Positions 53,213 to 62,381 of a stretch of 64,000 bases of DNA are shown piece by piece. The notes under the pieces were generated by a model. The model saw only the letters and a program-made list of their open reading frames with translations. It had not been told where the DNA came from and made no database searches. The stretch is taken from the NCBI GenBank assembly GCA_963724975.1, contig CAVRXB010000003.1, positions 558,001 through 622,000 on the forward strand. Reading direction: 5' to 3'. Source of the stretch: CAIWHR01 sp963724975 (lineage in GTDB: Bacteria > Pseudomonadota > Gammaproteobacteria > Burkholderiales > Casimicrobiaceae). Position 1 is the first letter of the stretch; every line of letters starts with the position of its first letter. Position numbers and translations under genes: made by a program.

Positions 53213-55453
53213 TCATTCGCCGGCTTCGTCGATCGCCAGCACCGAGTAATCCGAGGCGTCACCGAAGCGCTCGATGCGAAGTTCTCGGGAAGCGTGGACG
53301 CTCGGTGTGCTTCCAGCGGCGACTTTGACCTGTGCGAATGCGTCAAGCGGTTGCGTGGGCGTTCCGAATACCCAAAGCTGCTCGAGAGGCCGCTCGGCAT
53401 CGATCTCGCCCGTATGCTGGACCGCCCGGCCGAGCGGCAGCGCGTACCCTTCGCGGCCGAACACCGGGAACTTGTCGAGCGATGTCTTGTACCGGATCAC
53501 GCGGCCCCCGGGAATGCGTTCGCGCGTGTTGATGTCGTACCACGCGCCTTCGGGGAAAGCGATCTCGACTTCGCCACCCGCCGCGATGATCGGCGCCACC
53601 AGTAGCGTATCGCCGCACATGAACTGCGTGTCGAAGCGGGCCGTCAGCGTTTCGCCGGGAAACGCGAGCGGCATCGCTCGCATGACGGGGAGTCCGGTCG
53701 CCGTCGCTTCGGCGATGACGCGCTGCAGATAGGGCAGCAGCCGATAGCGAAACAGCAGCCATTTGCGCGCGATCGCTTCCGCCTCCGGACCGAACACCCA
53801 TGGCTCGCGCTCGCCGATACCGTGCACGCGCATGTGCGAGCTGAACACCGCCGCCTGCAGCCATCGTACGAAGAGCTCGGCAGTCGGTTGCGTCGTGCCG
53901 TAGAAGCCGCCAATATCGGTGGCGTGAAACGGGGCGCCGCTCATGCCCCACGACAGGCCGCCGCGGATCGACGCCGCGAGCCCCTCCCAGTCGCTTTGCG
54001 GATCGCCGCCCCACTGGGTCGGATAGCGCTGGCTGCCGGTCCAGCCGGCGCGCGCCCATATCATCGGGGGCGCATTCTGCGGTCGCCCGTAGAGTCCGGT
54101 CGCCTCGAACACGCACTGGTTGTAGAGCAAGGGATAAACGTTGTGCAAGCGGCGGCCACGATCGCCGTTGAACGCAACCGCATCGTCGGGGACATGCTCG
54201 CCGAAATCGCTCTTGATCACGTCGACACCTTGCGCAAAGAGCTTTTCGTGCGCATCGCGCCACCAGGCGTACGCGGCCGGATGCGTGAAATCAACGATGC
54301 CACTTTCGGGGAGCGGCGTTAGCACATTGCCGAACGGGCTCGTCGCAGGGGACGTGTCCCAGCCGAATATGCAAGGACCGCCCTCCGCATTCGAGAGCAG
54401 GAACTTGCGCGCGGCGAGCTCCTCGAACAACGGGGAATGAATCGACACGTACGGATATTCCCAGACGCAGACGCGCAGGTGATGCGCCTTGATCTTGGCA
54501 AGCGCCTCGTAGGGATCAGGGAAGCGCGTTTCATCCCACTCGAAATCGAAGCGCGTGTTGACGTCCCACGCGGCGCGCCCGTCGAGCGTCAGGACGTCGC
54601 ACGGGATCTTGCGCTCGCGCAGCGTCGCGGCCACCGACGCCGCTTCCTCGGGCGTCTTGTAGAACGCACGCGATACCCACAGACCAAGCCCCCAGAGCGG
54701 CACTTCGGGTGCGCGACCGGTGATGGCCGTGTAGCGATGGAGAATGCCCGCCGGTGTGTCGTCCACGAAGACGAAGAAATCGAGCGCCTCGTCGTCGACC
54801 AGCACGGCGTAGGACCGGTGCGACCAGTCGGGATAGCCGACGCCGTGCGTCACTGTCCCCGGCGTGTGGACGAAAACGCCCCATGCGCCGTTGCCGCTCC
54901 CCGGGCTCCAGGCGAAGGGAGCGTTCTTGTACGACGCGCCCGTGTTGACGCCGAGAGCATCGACGACGTGCGAATGAATGAGCTGTCCGCGCTTGTCGAG
55001 CGGGCCGAATTTCTCGCCGAGCCCATACACCGCTTCGCCCGACGTCAGCGCGAACGACGCGATCCACTGCCCGCCCTGGCGCACGCGGCCGAACGTCGGG
55101 AGCCGCGTCCAGCCGCGGAAATGCTCGTCGGTGATCGACGCGAGCACCGGCTTGTGGCGATGAAGGAGGCGAAAGCGCAGTGGCGCACCCTCGATTTCGA
55201 GCACCGCGTCGCCGGTCGAGAACGTATAGCGGCCGTCCTGCTCGTGGGCCACGGTGCACGCTTTCGTTCGCGCCTCGATGAGTCCGTAGTCGGGCTTCGT
55301 GTTGGGTCCGACACGAATCCGGAACACGCCGGCGCCGTAGCACGACACCTCGAGGATGTCGCCGGTCGACGTCGCGAACGACGCGCCGGACGCCGACGCA
55401 CCGAGGCTCTGCGGCGAATCGAGGCGGAGAAAGGTACTGGGGTCGAAATGCAT
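53213..55453 (-). CDS. glycoside hydrolase family 31 (alpha-xylosidase/alpha-glucosidase-like)
   Basis: 746 aa from ATG 55453, cytoplasmic (no signal). N-terminal beta-sandwich with VYGLGEKFGPLDKRG and VSRAFYKT, then the catalytic barrel with the nucleophile Asp in GVDVIKSDFGEHVP, which resembles the KTDFGERIP of YicI alpha-xylosidase. Further blocks: RAGWTGSQRYPTQWGGD and SGAPFHATDIGGFYGTT. Releases alpha-linked sugar from imported oligosaccharide. It closes an operon of sugar-oxidation genes, which favours xyloside substrates. Confidence 0.9.
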   Translation of the reverse strand: MHFDPSTFLRLDSPQSLGASASGASFATSTGDILEVSCYGAGVFRIRVGPNTKPDYGLIEARTKACTVAHEQDGRYTFSTGDAVLEIEGAPLRFRLLHRHKPVLASITDEHFRGWTRLPTFGRVRQGGQWIASFALTSGEAVYGLGEKFGPLDKRGQLIHSHVVDALGVNTGASYKNAPFAWSPGSGNGAWGVFVHTPGTVTHGVGYPDWSHRSYAVLVDDEALDFFVFVDDTPAGILHRYTAITGRAPEVPLWGLGLWVSRAFYKTPEEAASVAATLRERKIPCDVLTLDGRAAWDVNTRFDFEWDETRFPDPYEALAKIKAHHLRVCVWEYPYVSIHSPLFEELAARKFLLSNAEGGPCIFGWDTSPATSPFGNVLTPLPESGIVDFTHPAAYAWWRDAHEKLFAQGVDVIKSDFGEHVPDDAVAFNGDRGRRLHNVYPLLYNQCVFEATGLYGRPQNAPPMIWARAGWTGSQRYPTQWGGDPQSDWEGLAASIRGGLSWGMSGAPFHATDIGGFYGTTQPTAELFVRWLQAAVFSSHMRVHGIGEREPWVFGPEAEAIARKWLLFRYRLLPYLQRVIAEATATGLPVMRAMPLAFPGETLTARFDTQFMCGDTLLVAPIIAAGGEVEIAFPEGAWYDINTRERIPGGRVIRYKTSLDKFPVFGREGYALPLGRAVQHTGEIDAERPLEQLWVFGTPTQPLDAFAQVKVAAGSTPSVHASRELRIERFGDASDYSVLAIDEAGE

Positions 55454-55472
55454 GGATCGCGCAGGAAACGGA

Positions 55473-56369
55473 TCAGCCGGCAAACATCGGCTCGGCGATG
55501 CCCGGGACGTCCACCTGCATCGCAAAGATGCCCCCCGACTGCGGCAGCCGCGCGAGCTCGGCGTCATCGCGCTGCTGGCGCGCGCTCGTTACATAGAGTG
55601 TCCGCAGATTGTCGCCGCCGAACGCGCACATCGTCGGGCACATCGCTGGGACCGGGTAGGACGTAAGCACGTCGCCAGCGGGCGAGAGCCGCACGACGCG
55701 GCCGCCGCGATAGAACGCGGTCCAATAGCAGCCTTCGCTGTCGACCGCGGCGCCGTCCGGACGGTCGGTTTGCGCGTCGAAGCGAGCAAATGGGCGCCCA
55801 TTCGACGGCGTGCCCGTTTTTGCGTCAAATGCGAATGCGTTGATCGTCAAGGTCGGGGTGTCGGCGTGATACATCGTGCGTCCGTCGGGACTCCACGCGA
55901 GGCCGTTGGAAATCGTGAGATTCCCGAGAACTTCGGTAACGCGAAAATCGGGATCGATTCGATAGAGCGCCGCCGACGGTGCGTCGCGCTTCTCGTTCAT
56001 CGTGCCGGCGAAAAGGCGCCCCTGCGGATCGCAGCGGCCGTCGTTGAAGCGGTGATGCGCAGGTTCGAACGGCGCGGCGGCGACCTTCCGCTCCAGTGCT
56101 CCGTCGGTATCGGCGAGCCATACGCCGTCGCGCAGCGCGACGACGAAGCCGCCGCGCTGGCGCAACGCGAAGCAGCCGATGGACGAGGGCATGGGCATCG
56201 CGCGATTGCCGCCAGTCGAAGGATCGAAGCGGTTCAACGAAGGCGCGTTGATGTCGACCCAATAGAGCACCTGCTCGGCCGTCGACCACACCGGACATTC
56301 CCCAAGGCTCGCGCGAACGTCGAGGACGCAGCGCAACGCGCCGGCAGCAGTGGAAACGGCGGGACTCAT
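55473..56369 (-). CDS. SMP-30/gluconolactonase family lactonase
   Basis: 298 aa six-bladed propeller. The metal-binding residues are visible: Glu in LGECPVW, Asn in ISNGLAWSPD and Asp in DGAAVDSEG; also FNDGRCDPQGRLFAGTM. Hydrolyses a sugar lactone to the aldonate. The ATG overlaps the aldose-epimerase stop (4 bp), so it acts with that enzyme and the dehydrogenase encoded opposite. Confidence 0.92.
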   Translation of the reverse strand: MSPAVSTAAGALRCVLDVRASLGECPVWSTAEQVLYWVDINAPSLNRFDPSTGGNRAMPMPSSIGCFALRQRGGFVVALRDGVWLADTDGALERKVAAAPFEPAHHRFNDGRCDPQGRLFAGTMNEKRDAPSAALYRIDPDFRVTEVLGNLTISNGLAWSPDGRTMYHADTPTLTINAFAFDAKTGTPSNGRPFARFDAQTDRPDGAAVDSEGCYWTAFYRGGRVVRLSPAGDVLTSYPVPAMCPTMCAFGGDNLRTLYVTSARQQRDDAELARLPQSGGIFAMQVDVPGIAEPMFAG

Positions 56370-57277
56370 GGCAGGGGACGGACCTCGATCTCCATCGTAC
56401 AAGAAAACGCGCTTCCGGGCGCCAATACGTGTGTGCCCGCGTCGCGTTCGCCGCGCGCTGCGCGATTGAACGCATCGGTCATGTGGGTCACCGGTTCCAG
56501 CGCGAGAAAATCCCTGGCTTCCGGCGCGTACAGGACGAGAAAATTCAGCGCGCGATCGGCGCGCAGGCTAACGGCAATCCGCCGTTCCTCGTCGGCGAGC
56601 GTTGCCTCGCCGTCCCAGCCGGTGAAGACGTTGTCGATGGTCGCACTTCCCGGACCGCGCGCCGGATCGAATCGCCATTCGGCCGGAACTGCGGCGTGCA
56701 CATTGGGCAGTCGTGTCGCGTCGGTTTCCCAGACGCCGCGCGCGCGAAAGCCGAGCTGCGTTGCCGCGCTGCGAACAAAGAACGGATGCCAGCCGAGACC
56801 GAACGGAAATGCGGAAACGCCCGGGTTCGCGATCGTCAACTTGAGCGCGAGCGCCGCCCCTTCGTTGGCGCCAACTTCGCGGAGCGACAGCGCCTCCGTC
56901 GCGTGCAGCGGCCAGGGCCAGCCGCTCGCGGCCTCTCCTTCGGCGTCGTGATCCAGCGCGAGCAGCGCGCTGCTCTCATCGCGCGCGCGAATTGTCCACG
57001 CGCGCTGCCATCCTATGCCGTGGATAGCGTGCGGGTGGTCGCCGAAATTGCGCGCGAGCTTCCACGCGCGCTGCTCGAATTGGAGGCGCGCATCGGCAAT
57101 GCGGTTCGAATAGGGAATGAGCGGATAGCACGCATGCAGGCGGACATCGCGCGTCCCCGCAGGTGTCGGGCGTAGCACGTCGATGCCACGGAAACTGAAT
57201 GATGCGAGCGCGCCACCGCATGCTGGGTCGATCTCCGCTCGCGCGTGGCCCGCGACGAGCGCGATGGCATCGTCCAT
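56366..57277 (-). CDS. aldose 1-epimerase family protein
   Basis: 303 aa beta-sandwich. Candidate catalytic residues: His in HAIHGIGWQRAW, His in GLGWHPFF, Glu in ALEPVTHMTDAF. Interconverts sugar anomers, feeding a stereospecific dehydrogenase. Middle gene of the lactonase-epimerase-aldolase run. Confidence 0.88.
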   Translation of the reverse strand: MDDAIALVAGHARAEIDPACGGALASFSFRGIDVLRPTPAGTRDVRLHACYPLIPYSNRIADARLQFEQRAWKLARNFGDHPHAIHGIGWQRAWTIRARDESSALLALDHDAEGEAASGWPWPLHATEALSLREVGANEGAALALKLTIANPGVSAFPFGLGWHPFFVRSAATQLGFRARGVWETDATRLPNVHAAVPAEWRFDPARGPGSATIDNVFTGWDGEATLADEERRIAVSLRADRALNFLVLYAPEARDFLALEPVTHMTDAFNRAARGERDAGTHVLAPGSAFSCTMEIEVRPLP

Positions 57278-57314
57278 CCGGCGCTCGTGCGATCCGATGC
57301 CCGAATCCGGTTGT

Positions 57315-58088
57315 TCAGCCGACCTTCGCCCGCACCTTGGCGAGATAGTCCTGCGCGCGGCCCACCATCATCCCCATGTCGGAGTTGACCGCGACCCATG
57401 AATAGCCGTACTCGAGATAGGTGGCGACGACTTCAGGCGTGCCGCCGATGATCCCGCAAGGTTTGCCGAGCCGCCTGCACTCCTTGGCGGCGAACGCGAC
57501 CTTCTCCTGCACTGCCGCGTGGCCCATGTCGCCCACATGGCCCATCGACGCCGCAAGATCGTTGGGACCGACGAAGATCGAGTCGACGCCCTCGACGGCG
57601 GCGATCGCCTCGAGGCGCGCGAGTGCTGCAAGCGTCTCGATCTGGACGATGACGCAGAGCTCGCTCGCCGCGGTTTTCATGTAATTGGGAACTGTGCCGT
57701 AGCGGCTGCCGCGGTGGGTGCCGGCCACGCCGCGCACGCCTGCAGGCGGATAACGCGTGAACGCGACGGCGCGCTTTGCCTCCTCCTCGTTCTGCACGAA
57801 CGGCAACAGCAGCGACTGACCGCCGGCGTCGAGCACGCGCTTTAGCATCACCATGTCGTTCCACGGCGGACGCACGATCGCCTGGGCCGGTGTGCCGGCG
57901 ATGGCGCGCAGGATATCGGTCATCTGCGGCACGTCGACCGGCGTGTGCTCGGTGTCGACGACGAGGAAGTCGAAGCCCGTGAAACCGAGCGCCTCGGCCG
58001 CCGCCGGTGAACCACTCGAAAGCCACGCGCCCACCGGTCGCTTGCCCGAAGTGATCGCCCGCTTGAAATGATTGACGGGAAGGTCCAT
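57315..58088 (-). CDS. HpcH/HpaI aldolase family protein (2-keto-3-deoxy-sugar acid aldolase)
   Basis: 257 aa class II (metal) aldolase. GFDFLVVDTEHTPVDVPQM (His base), the YPPAGVRGVAGTHRGSRYG segment, CVIVQIETLAAL (metal Glu) and IFVGPNDLAASMG. GAGAGGAAACC ribosome binding site before ATG 58088. It would cleave a 2-keto-3-deoxy-sugar acid to pyruvate plus an aldehyde, the final step of the Dahms-type route. The exact substrate is inferred from neighbours. Confidence 0.88.
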   Translation of the reverse strand: MDLPVNHFKRAITSGKRPVGAWLSSGSPAAAEALGFTGFDFLVVDTEHTPVDVPQMTDILRAIAGTPAQAIVRPPWNDMVMLKRVLDAGGQSLLLPFVQNEEEAKRAVAFTRYPPAGVRGVAGTHRGSRYGTVPNYMKTAASELCVIVQIETLAALARLEAIAAVEGVDSIFVGPNDLAASMGHVGDMGHAAVQEKVAFAAKECRRLGKPCGIIGGTPEVVATYLEYGYSWVAVNSDMGMMVGRAQDYLAKVRAKVG

Positions 58089-58162
58089 GGTTTCCTCTCG
58101 GGTGGGACGTTTGGGGTGTCGCGCGCGGTCGAGCGCCGGGGATTCTACGCCGAGTGGACGTC

Positions 58163-58200
58163 CAAGTCATCTGTGTGATATAGATGATCTATATGACTTG
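58163..58200. promoter_or_regulatory. palindromic operator in the divergent sugar-operon promoter
   Basis: Perfect palindrome ATATAGAT-G-ATCTATAT at 58178-58194. A second, wider dyad CAAGTCAT (58163-58170) / ATGACTTG (58193-58200) overlaps it. Sits between the aldolase and the SDR genes. Half sites of this A/T-rich kind are usual for GntR-family (FCD) regulators of sugar-acid genes, but no regulator is encoded in the window. Confidence 0.65.
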
Positions 58201-58228
58201 ACGCCGGACTTGGGAGGAGCGGCGACGG

Positions 58229-59011
58229 ATGAGGGCCAGTGAAAATCGCGCGCGTTATCCCGATCTCGCGGGGCAGACTGTCTTCGTGTCGGGCGGTGGG
58301 TCCGGCATAGGCGCCGCTTTCGTCCGCTGTTTCGCGGCGCAGGGTTGCCGGGTCGCCTTCATCGATATCGCCGACGCGCCTTCGCAAGCACTCGCCGCCG
58401 AGCTCGGTGCCTTCGTGCGCTACTGGCATTGCGACGTGCGCGATATCGACGCGCTCAGGAGCGCGATCGCCGCCGCGCGCGACGCCTTTGGTCCGATACG
58501 CATCCTGATCAACAACGCCGCGCGCGACGACCGCCACCAACTGGAAGACGTGACGCCCGAGTATTGGGATGCGAATCTCGCCGTCAACCTGCGCCACCAT
58601 CTCTTCGCCACGCAGGCGGTCGTGCCGCAGATGGCAGAGGCCGGCGGCGGCTCGATCATCAGCCTCGGCTCCATTTCGTGGATGCGCGGTCGGCCGGCAA
58701 TGGTCTGCTATACGACGTCGAAAGCAGCGATCTCCGGCATGACGCGCGTCCTCGCGCGCGAGCTCGGCGAGCGCAACATCCGCGTCAATGCAATCGTGCC
58801 CGGAGCCATTCACACCGTGCGCCAGGAGGCACTGTGGGATACGCCGGAATCGGTGCAGGCGTTCATCGACGAGCAATGCCTCAAGTTTCGCTTGTCCGAG
58901 GATGACGTTGCGCGCACCGCACTCTTCCTCGCGTCAAGCGAGGCGCGCGGCATTACCGGGCAGAACCTGATCGTCGACGCGGGACTCGCGCAGACCAGCG
59001 CCGGGATGTGA
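58229..59011 (+). CDS. D-xylose 1-dehydrogenase-like SDR
   Basis: 260 aa. VSGGGSGIGA, NNAARDDRHQLEDVTPEYWD, NLRHHLFATQAVVPQM, LGSISWMRG and YTTSKAAISGMTRVLARELG. The blocks NNAxxDDRH, NLRHxLFxTQAVxPxM and GSISW are shared with Caulobacter xylose dehydrogenase, a stronger match than for a generic SDR. Oxidises an aldose to its lactone with NAD. The ribosome binding site GGGAGGAG lies 10 bp upstream. First gene of the plus-strand operon. Confidence 0.85.
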   Translation: MRASENRARYPDLAGQTVFVSGGGSGIGAAFVRCFAAQGCRVAFIDIADAPSQALAAELGAFVRYWHCDVRDIDALRSAIAAARDAFGPIRILINNAARDDRHQLEDVTPEYWDANLAVNLRHHLFATQAVVPQMAEAGGGSIISLGSISWMRGRPAMVCYTTSKAAISGMTRVLARELGERNIRVNAIVPGAIHTVRQEALWDTPESVQAFIDEQCLKFRLSEDDVARTALFLASSEARGITGQNLIVDAGLAQTSAGM

Positions 59012-59021
59012 TCGGGCTCTC

Positions 59022-60137
59022 ATGGCGGAAGTCACGCTTCGCAACGTCGTCAAGGCCTACGGGACCACGGAGGTGATCCACGGAATCGATCTCGAGATCC
59101 GCTCAGGCGAGTTCGTGGTGTTCGTCGGGCCGTCCGGTTGCGGCAAAAGCACGCTGCTGCGCATGGTCGCCGGCCTCGAGGACATCACCGGAGGAGAGAT
59201 CGTCATCGGCGGCACCGTGGTAAATCATCTGCCGCCGCGCGCACGCGACATCGCGATGGTGTTCCAGGATTACGCGCTCTATCCGCACAAGTCGGTTTAC
59301 GAGAACATGGCGTTCGGACTCAAGCTGCGCAAACTTCCCGAGCACGAGATAAGGACACGCGTCGGCGAAGCTGCGGCAATTCTGCAGATCGAGCATCTCT
59401 ATGCGCGGAAGCCGCGCGAGCTCTCGGGTGGGCAACGCCAGCGCGTCGCGATGGGACGCGCCATCGTGAGGAAACCCAAGGCCTTTCTGTTCGACGAGCC
59501 GCTGTCGAACCTCGACGCGCTCCTGCGTTCCGAAATGCGCGTCGAAATGAAGAAGCTGCACCAGAAGCTGGGCGAGACGATCGTCTACGTAACGCACGAT
59601 CAGGTCGAAGCGATGACGCTCGCCGATCGCATCGTCGTGCTCCAAGCCGGCAACCTGATCCAGTACGATACGCCGGATGGCATCTACAACCGCCCGGCCG
59701 CGAAGTTTGTCGCCGGATTCACAGGGTCGCCGCCGATGAACTTCGTGCCATGCCGAATCGGCGAGGCCGGTCGCATGCTGCACTTGCCGGCTGGCATCGA
59801 CCTCCCGGTTCCCGCGGCACGTGTCGCGTTGTGCGCGCAGCACGCCGGGCGAACGGTGACGTTCGGGCTGCGTCCCGAACACATCTTTGCAGGAAGCGCG
59901 AGCAATCCGGCGTGGGCGCACGTGAGCGGACAAGTGATCCTGCTCGAGCCGCTCGGCTCCGACACGCTCGGGCTCGTCAAGCTCGGCGCGGGCGACGAAG
60001 CAGCGGAAATCACCGGGCGTTTCCCGCCCGACGCGGCGATGCGCGTCGGCGAGAACCTGCAAGTGTCGCTCGCGCTCGATCGTTTTCACCTGTTCGACGC
60101 CGATACCGGAGCCGCCATCCGCGGCGCGGGCTGGTGA
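59022..60137 (+). CDS. sugar ABC transporter ATPase (UgpC/MsmK type)
   Basis: 371 aa. Walker A GPSGCGKSTLLRMVAG, Q-loop MVFQDYALYPHKSV, signature ELSGGQRQRVAMGRAIVRKP, Walker B LFDEPLSNLDALLR. A TOBE/MalK regulatory C-terminus follows (VTFGLRPEH). Powers CUT1 sugar import with the following three genes; 10 bp after the SDR. Confidence 0.93.
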   Translation: MAEVTLRNVVKAYGTTEVIHGIDLEIRSGEFVVFVGPSGCGKSTLLRMVAGLEDITGGEIVIGGTVVNHLPPRARDIAMVFQDYALYPHKSVYENMAFGLKLRKLPEHEIRTRVGEAAAILQIEHLYARKPRELSGGQRQRVAMGRAIVRKPKAFLFDEPLSNLDALLRSEMRVEMKKLHQKLGETIVYVTHDQVEAMTLADRIVVLQAGNLIQYDTPDGIYNRPAAKFVAGFTGSPPMNFVPCRIGEAGRMLHLPAGIDLPVPAARVALCAQHAGRTVTFGLRPEHIFAGSASNPAWAHVSGQVILLEPLGSDTLGLVKLGAGDEAAEITGRFPPDAAMRVGENLQVSLALDRFHLFDADTGAAIRGAGW

Positions 60138-60172
60138 ACAGGATCGATTGGTTCCCTCTGGAGGAGAGACGC

Positions 60173-61426
60173 ATGAAGACCTGGAAGATCCTGCTGGCGG
60201 TGCTCGGTGTTGCGTTTGCGGTGACGGCAGCGGCGCAGCAGACGACGCTGCGCATCTTCACCGGCGGTCAGCAGCGGCCCGACGTGATGCGCAAGATCGC
60301 GGACGAATATCAGAAGAAGAACCCCAACGTCAAAATCGAAGTCGAAGTCGGCGGCGCCACGTCGGAGGCGCAGCAGCAATACTTGTCGACGGTGCTGTCG
60401 TCGAAGGATTCGGTGCTCGACGTGATCCTGATCGACGTGATTCGCCCCGCGCAATGGGCGTCGCAAGGCTGGGCCGAGCCGTTCGACGCCTATCTCGGCG
60501 CCGACAAGGCGAAGGTGATGGCGGGCTACCTGAAGGCCTACGCCGACGCCGATCAGGTCAACGGCAAGGTGATTGCGCTGCCGTACTTCGCCGACTCCCA
60601 GTTCCTCTACTACCGCAAGGATCTTCTCGAAAAATACAAGCGCCCGGTTCCGAAGACGTGGGACGAGATGATGGCGACCGCGAAACTCATCATGGACGGC
60701 GAGAAGAATGCGCAGCTGCAAGGTTTCTCCACGGCCGGTGCGCCGATCGAGGGAACCGTGTGCACGTACCTCGTTCCACTGTGGGGTGCCGGCAGCGAGC
60801 TCACCAAGGACAAGAAGCTCAATCTCGACACGCCGCAAGCGCGCGAGCCGTTCCAGTTGTACGGGCGGATGAAGCAGGCCGGCGTGCTGCCGAAGAACAT
60901 CGCCGAGATTCCGACCGACCGCATTCGCATCGACATGCAGGCCGGTAACCTGATTTTCGGGATGAGCTGGGGCTACGTCTGGAATCGGCTCGAGAACGAT
61001 GCCGATACCAAGGTCAAAGGGAAGATCGGCGTCGCACCGCTGCCGCACGACGAGGGCGGGAAGAGCGCGACTTGCATCGGGGGCTGGCAGCTCGCGGTGT
61101 CGGCGTTCTCGAAAAACAAGCCGGAAGCTGTCAAGTTCGCGCGCTGGCTCTCTTCACCCGAAGTCTCGAAGATGCAGGCGGTCCTCGCGTCGCACTTGCC
61201 CGTGTTCCCCGGCGTCTACAAGGACCCGGAGGTGCTGAAGGCCAACCCGTGGTTTGCCGAGGCGCTGCCCGTCGTCGAAGGTGCGAAGTCGCGGCCGGTC
61301 ACGGCACAGTACCCGCAGGTTTCCGACGTGATCCGCAGCAACATGAACGCGTACCTCGCGGGTACCAAGACGACCGACGTGGCATTGAGCGACATGAAGA
61401 CGAGGCTCGCGCCGATATTGCACTGA
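60173..61426 (+). CDS. sugar ABC transporter substrate-binding protein (CUT1)
   Basis: 417 aa from ATG 60173 with GGAGGAG 8 bp upstream. Signal peptide ILLAVLGVAFAVTAAAQ. Family 1 SBP blocks: VMRKIADEYQKKNPNVKIEVEVGG, ADSQFLYYRKDLLEKY and GGWQLAVSAFSKNKPEAVKFARWLSS. Binds oligosaccharide in the periplasm. Ligand likely the substrate of the GH31 enzyme. Confidence 0.92.
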   Translation: MKTWKILLAVLGVAFAVTAAAQQTTLRIFTGGQQRPDVMRKIADEYQKKNPNVKIEVEVGGATSEAQQQYLSTVLSSKDSVLDVILIDVIRPAQWASQGWAEPFDAYLGADKAKVMAGYLKAYADADQVNGKVIALPYFADSQFLYYRKDLLEKYKRPVPKTWDEMMATAKLIMDGEKNAQLQGFSTAGAPIEGTVCTYLVPLWGAGSELTKDKKLNLDTPQAREPFQLYGRMKQAGVLPKNIAEIPTDRIRIDMQAGNLIFGMSWGYVWNRLENDADTKVKGKIGVAPLPHDEGGKSATCIGGWQLAVSAFSKNKPEAVKFARWLSSPEVSKMQAVLASHLPVFPGVYKDPEVLKANPWFAEALPVVEGAKSRPVTAQYPQVSDVIRSNMNAYLAGTKTTDVALSDMKTRLAPILH

Positions 61427-61463
61427 GACTCGGGTGGGCATTCAGGCTAGGCATTCAATCGGG

Positions 61464-62378
61464 ATGACACCCGGCACCGTCCACAAGAGCAAGGACCTCT
61501 CCGAGCGCGCGCTGGGCGCGGTCCTGCTCGCACCGGCAGCGTTGTTGCTGCTCGTCATCGTCGTTTATCCGGTTGCGACGCTGCTGTGGAACAGCCTGCA
61601 CACGGTCGATCCCGAAAACGCGGTCGCCGGCGAGACGTTTGCGGGATTCGCCAACTACGCGCGCGCGTTCGATGACGAACGATTCTGGCATTCGACCTGG
61701 AATACCGTCCTCTACACCGTCGTGACGGTGCCGGGCGCGCTCGTCGTCGGACTCGGGCTTGCCCTTCTCGCCAACAAGCCGTTCACCGTCAAATGGCCGG
61801 TTCGCCTCGGTTTGCTCCTGCCATGGGCGCTGCCGCTCGTGTTCGCCGGTCTCATCTTCCGCTGGTTTTTCGAATACAACACCGGTGTCGTCAACAACTG
61901 GCTGATCGCGCTCGGCCTCGCGCCGCTGCAATGGTTGTCGAGCCCGACGCTCGCCTTCTGGGCGATCTCGATCGCGATCATCTGGAAGGCGTCCTCGTTC
62001 ATGGCGCTGATGCTGCTGGCGGGCTTGCAAACCATTCCGAAATCGCTCTATGAGGCCGCAGAGGTCGATGGGGCGTCGACGTGGCAGCAATTCGTTGAAA
62101 TCACGCTGCCGATGCTGCGGCCGGCGATCTTTGTCGCGCTCATCTTTCGCACGATCACCGCGGTGCAGACGTTCGACATCCCGTTCGCGATGACGGGCGG
62201 CGGGCCGGGTGATGCGACCGAGACGCTCGCGATGTACATCCACAAGACGACGCTCGATTTCCTCGACTTCGGCTATGGCTCGGCGCTCGCCACGCTGATG
62301 TTTGTCATCAGCATGGTGGCGACGTCCGGCTATTTGCGCTGCACGCGGCGAACTACGTCGCGCTCCGGCGACGATTAG
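61464..62378 (+). CDS. sugar ABC transporter permease (MalF/UgpA type)
   Basis: 304 aa from ATG 61464 (GTG 61434 would add ten residues). Six helices; EAA loop YEAAEVDGASTWQQFVEITLPMLRP, then AMTGGGPGDATETLAMYIHKTTLDF. The C-terminus (LRCTRRTTSRSGDD) is unusual and could be a late frameshift. Confidence 0.9.
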   Translation: MTPGTVHKSKDLSERALGAVLLAPAALLLLVIVVYPVATLLWNSLHTVDPENAVAGETFAGFANYARAFDDERFWHSTWNTVLYTVVTVPGALVVGLGLALLANKPFTVKWPVRLGLLLPWALPLVFAGLIFRWFFEYNTGVVNNWLIALGLAPLQWLSSPTLAFWAISIAIIWKASSFMALMLLAGLQTIPKSLYEAAEVDGASTWQQFVEITLPMLRPAIFVALIFRTITAVQTFDIPFAMTGGGPGDATETLAMYIHKTTLDFLDFGYGSALATLMFVISMVATSGYLRCTRRTTSRSGDD

Positions 62379-62381
62379 ATA

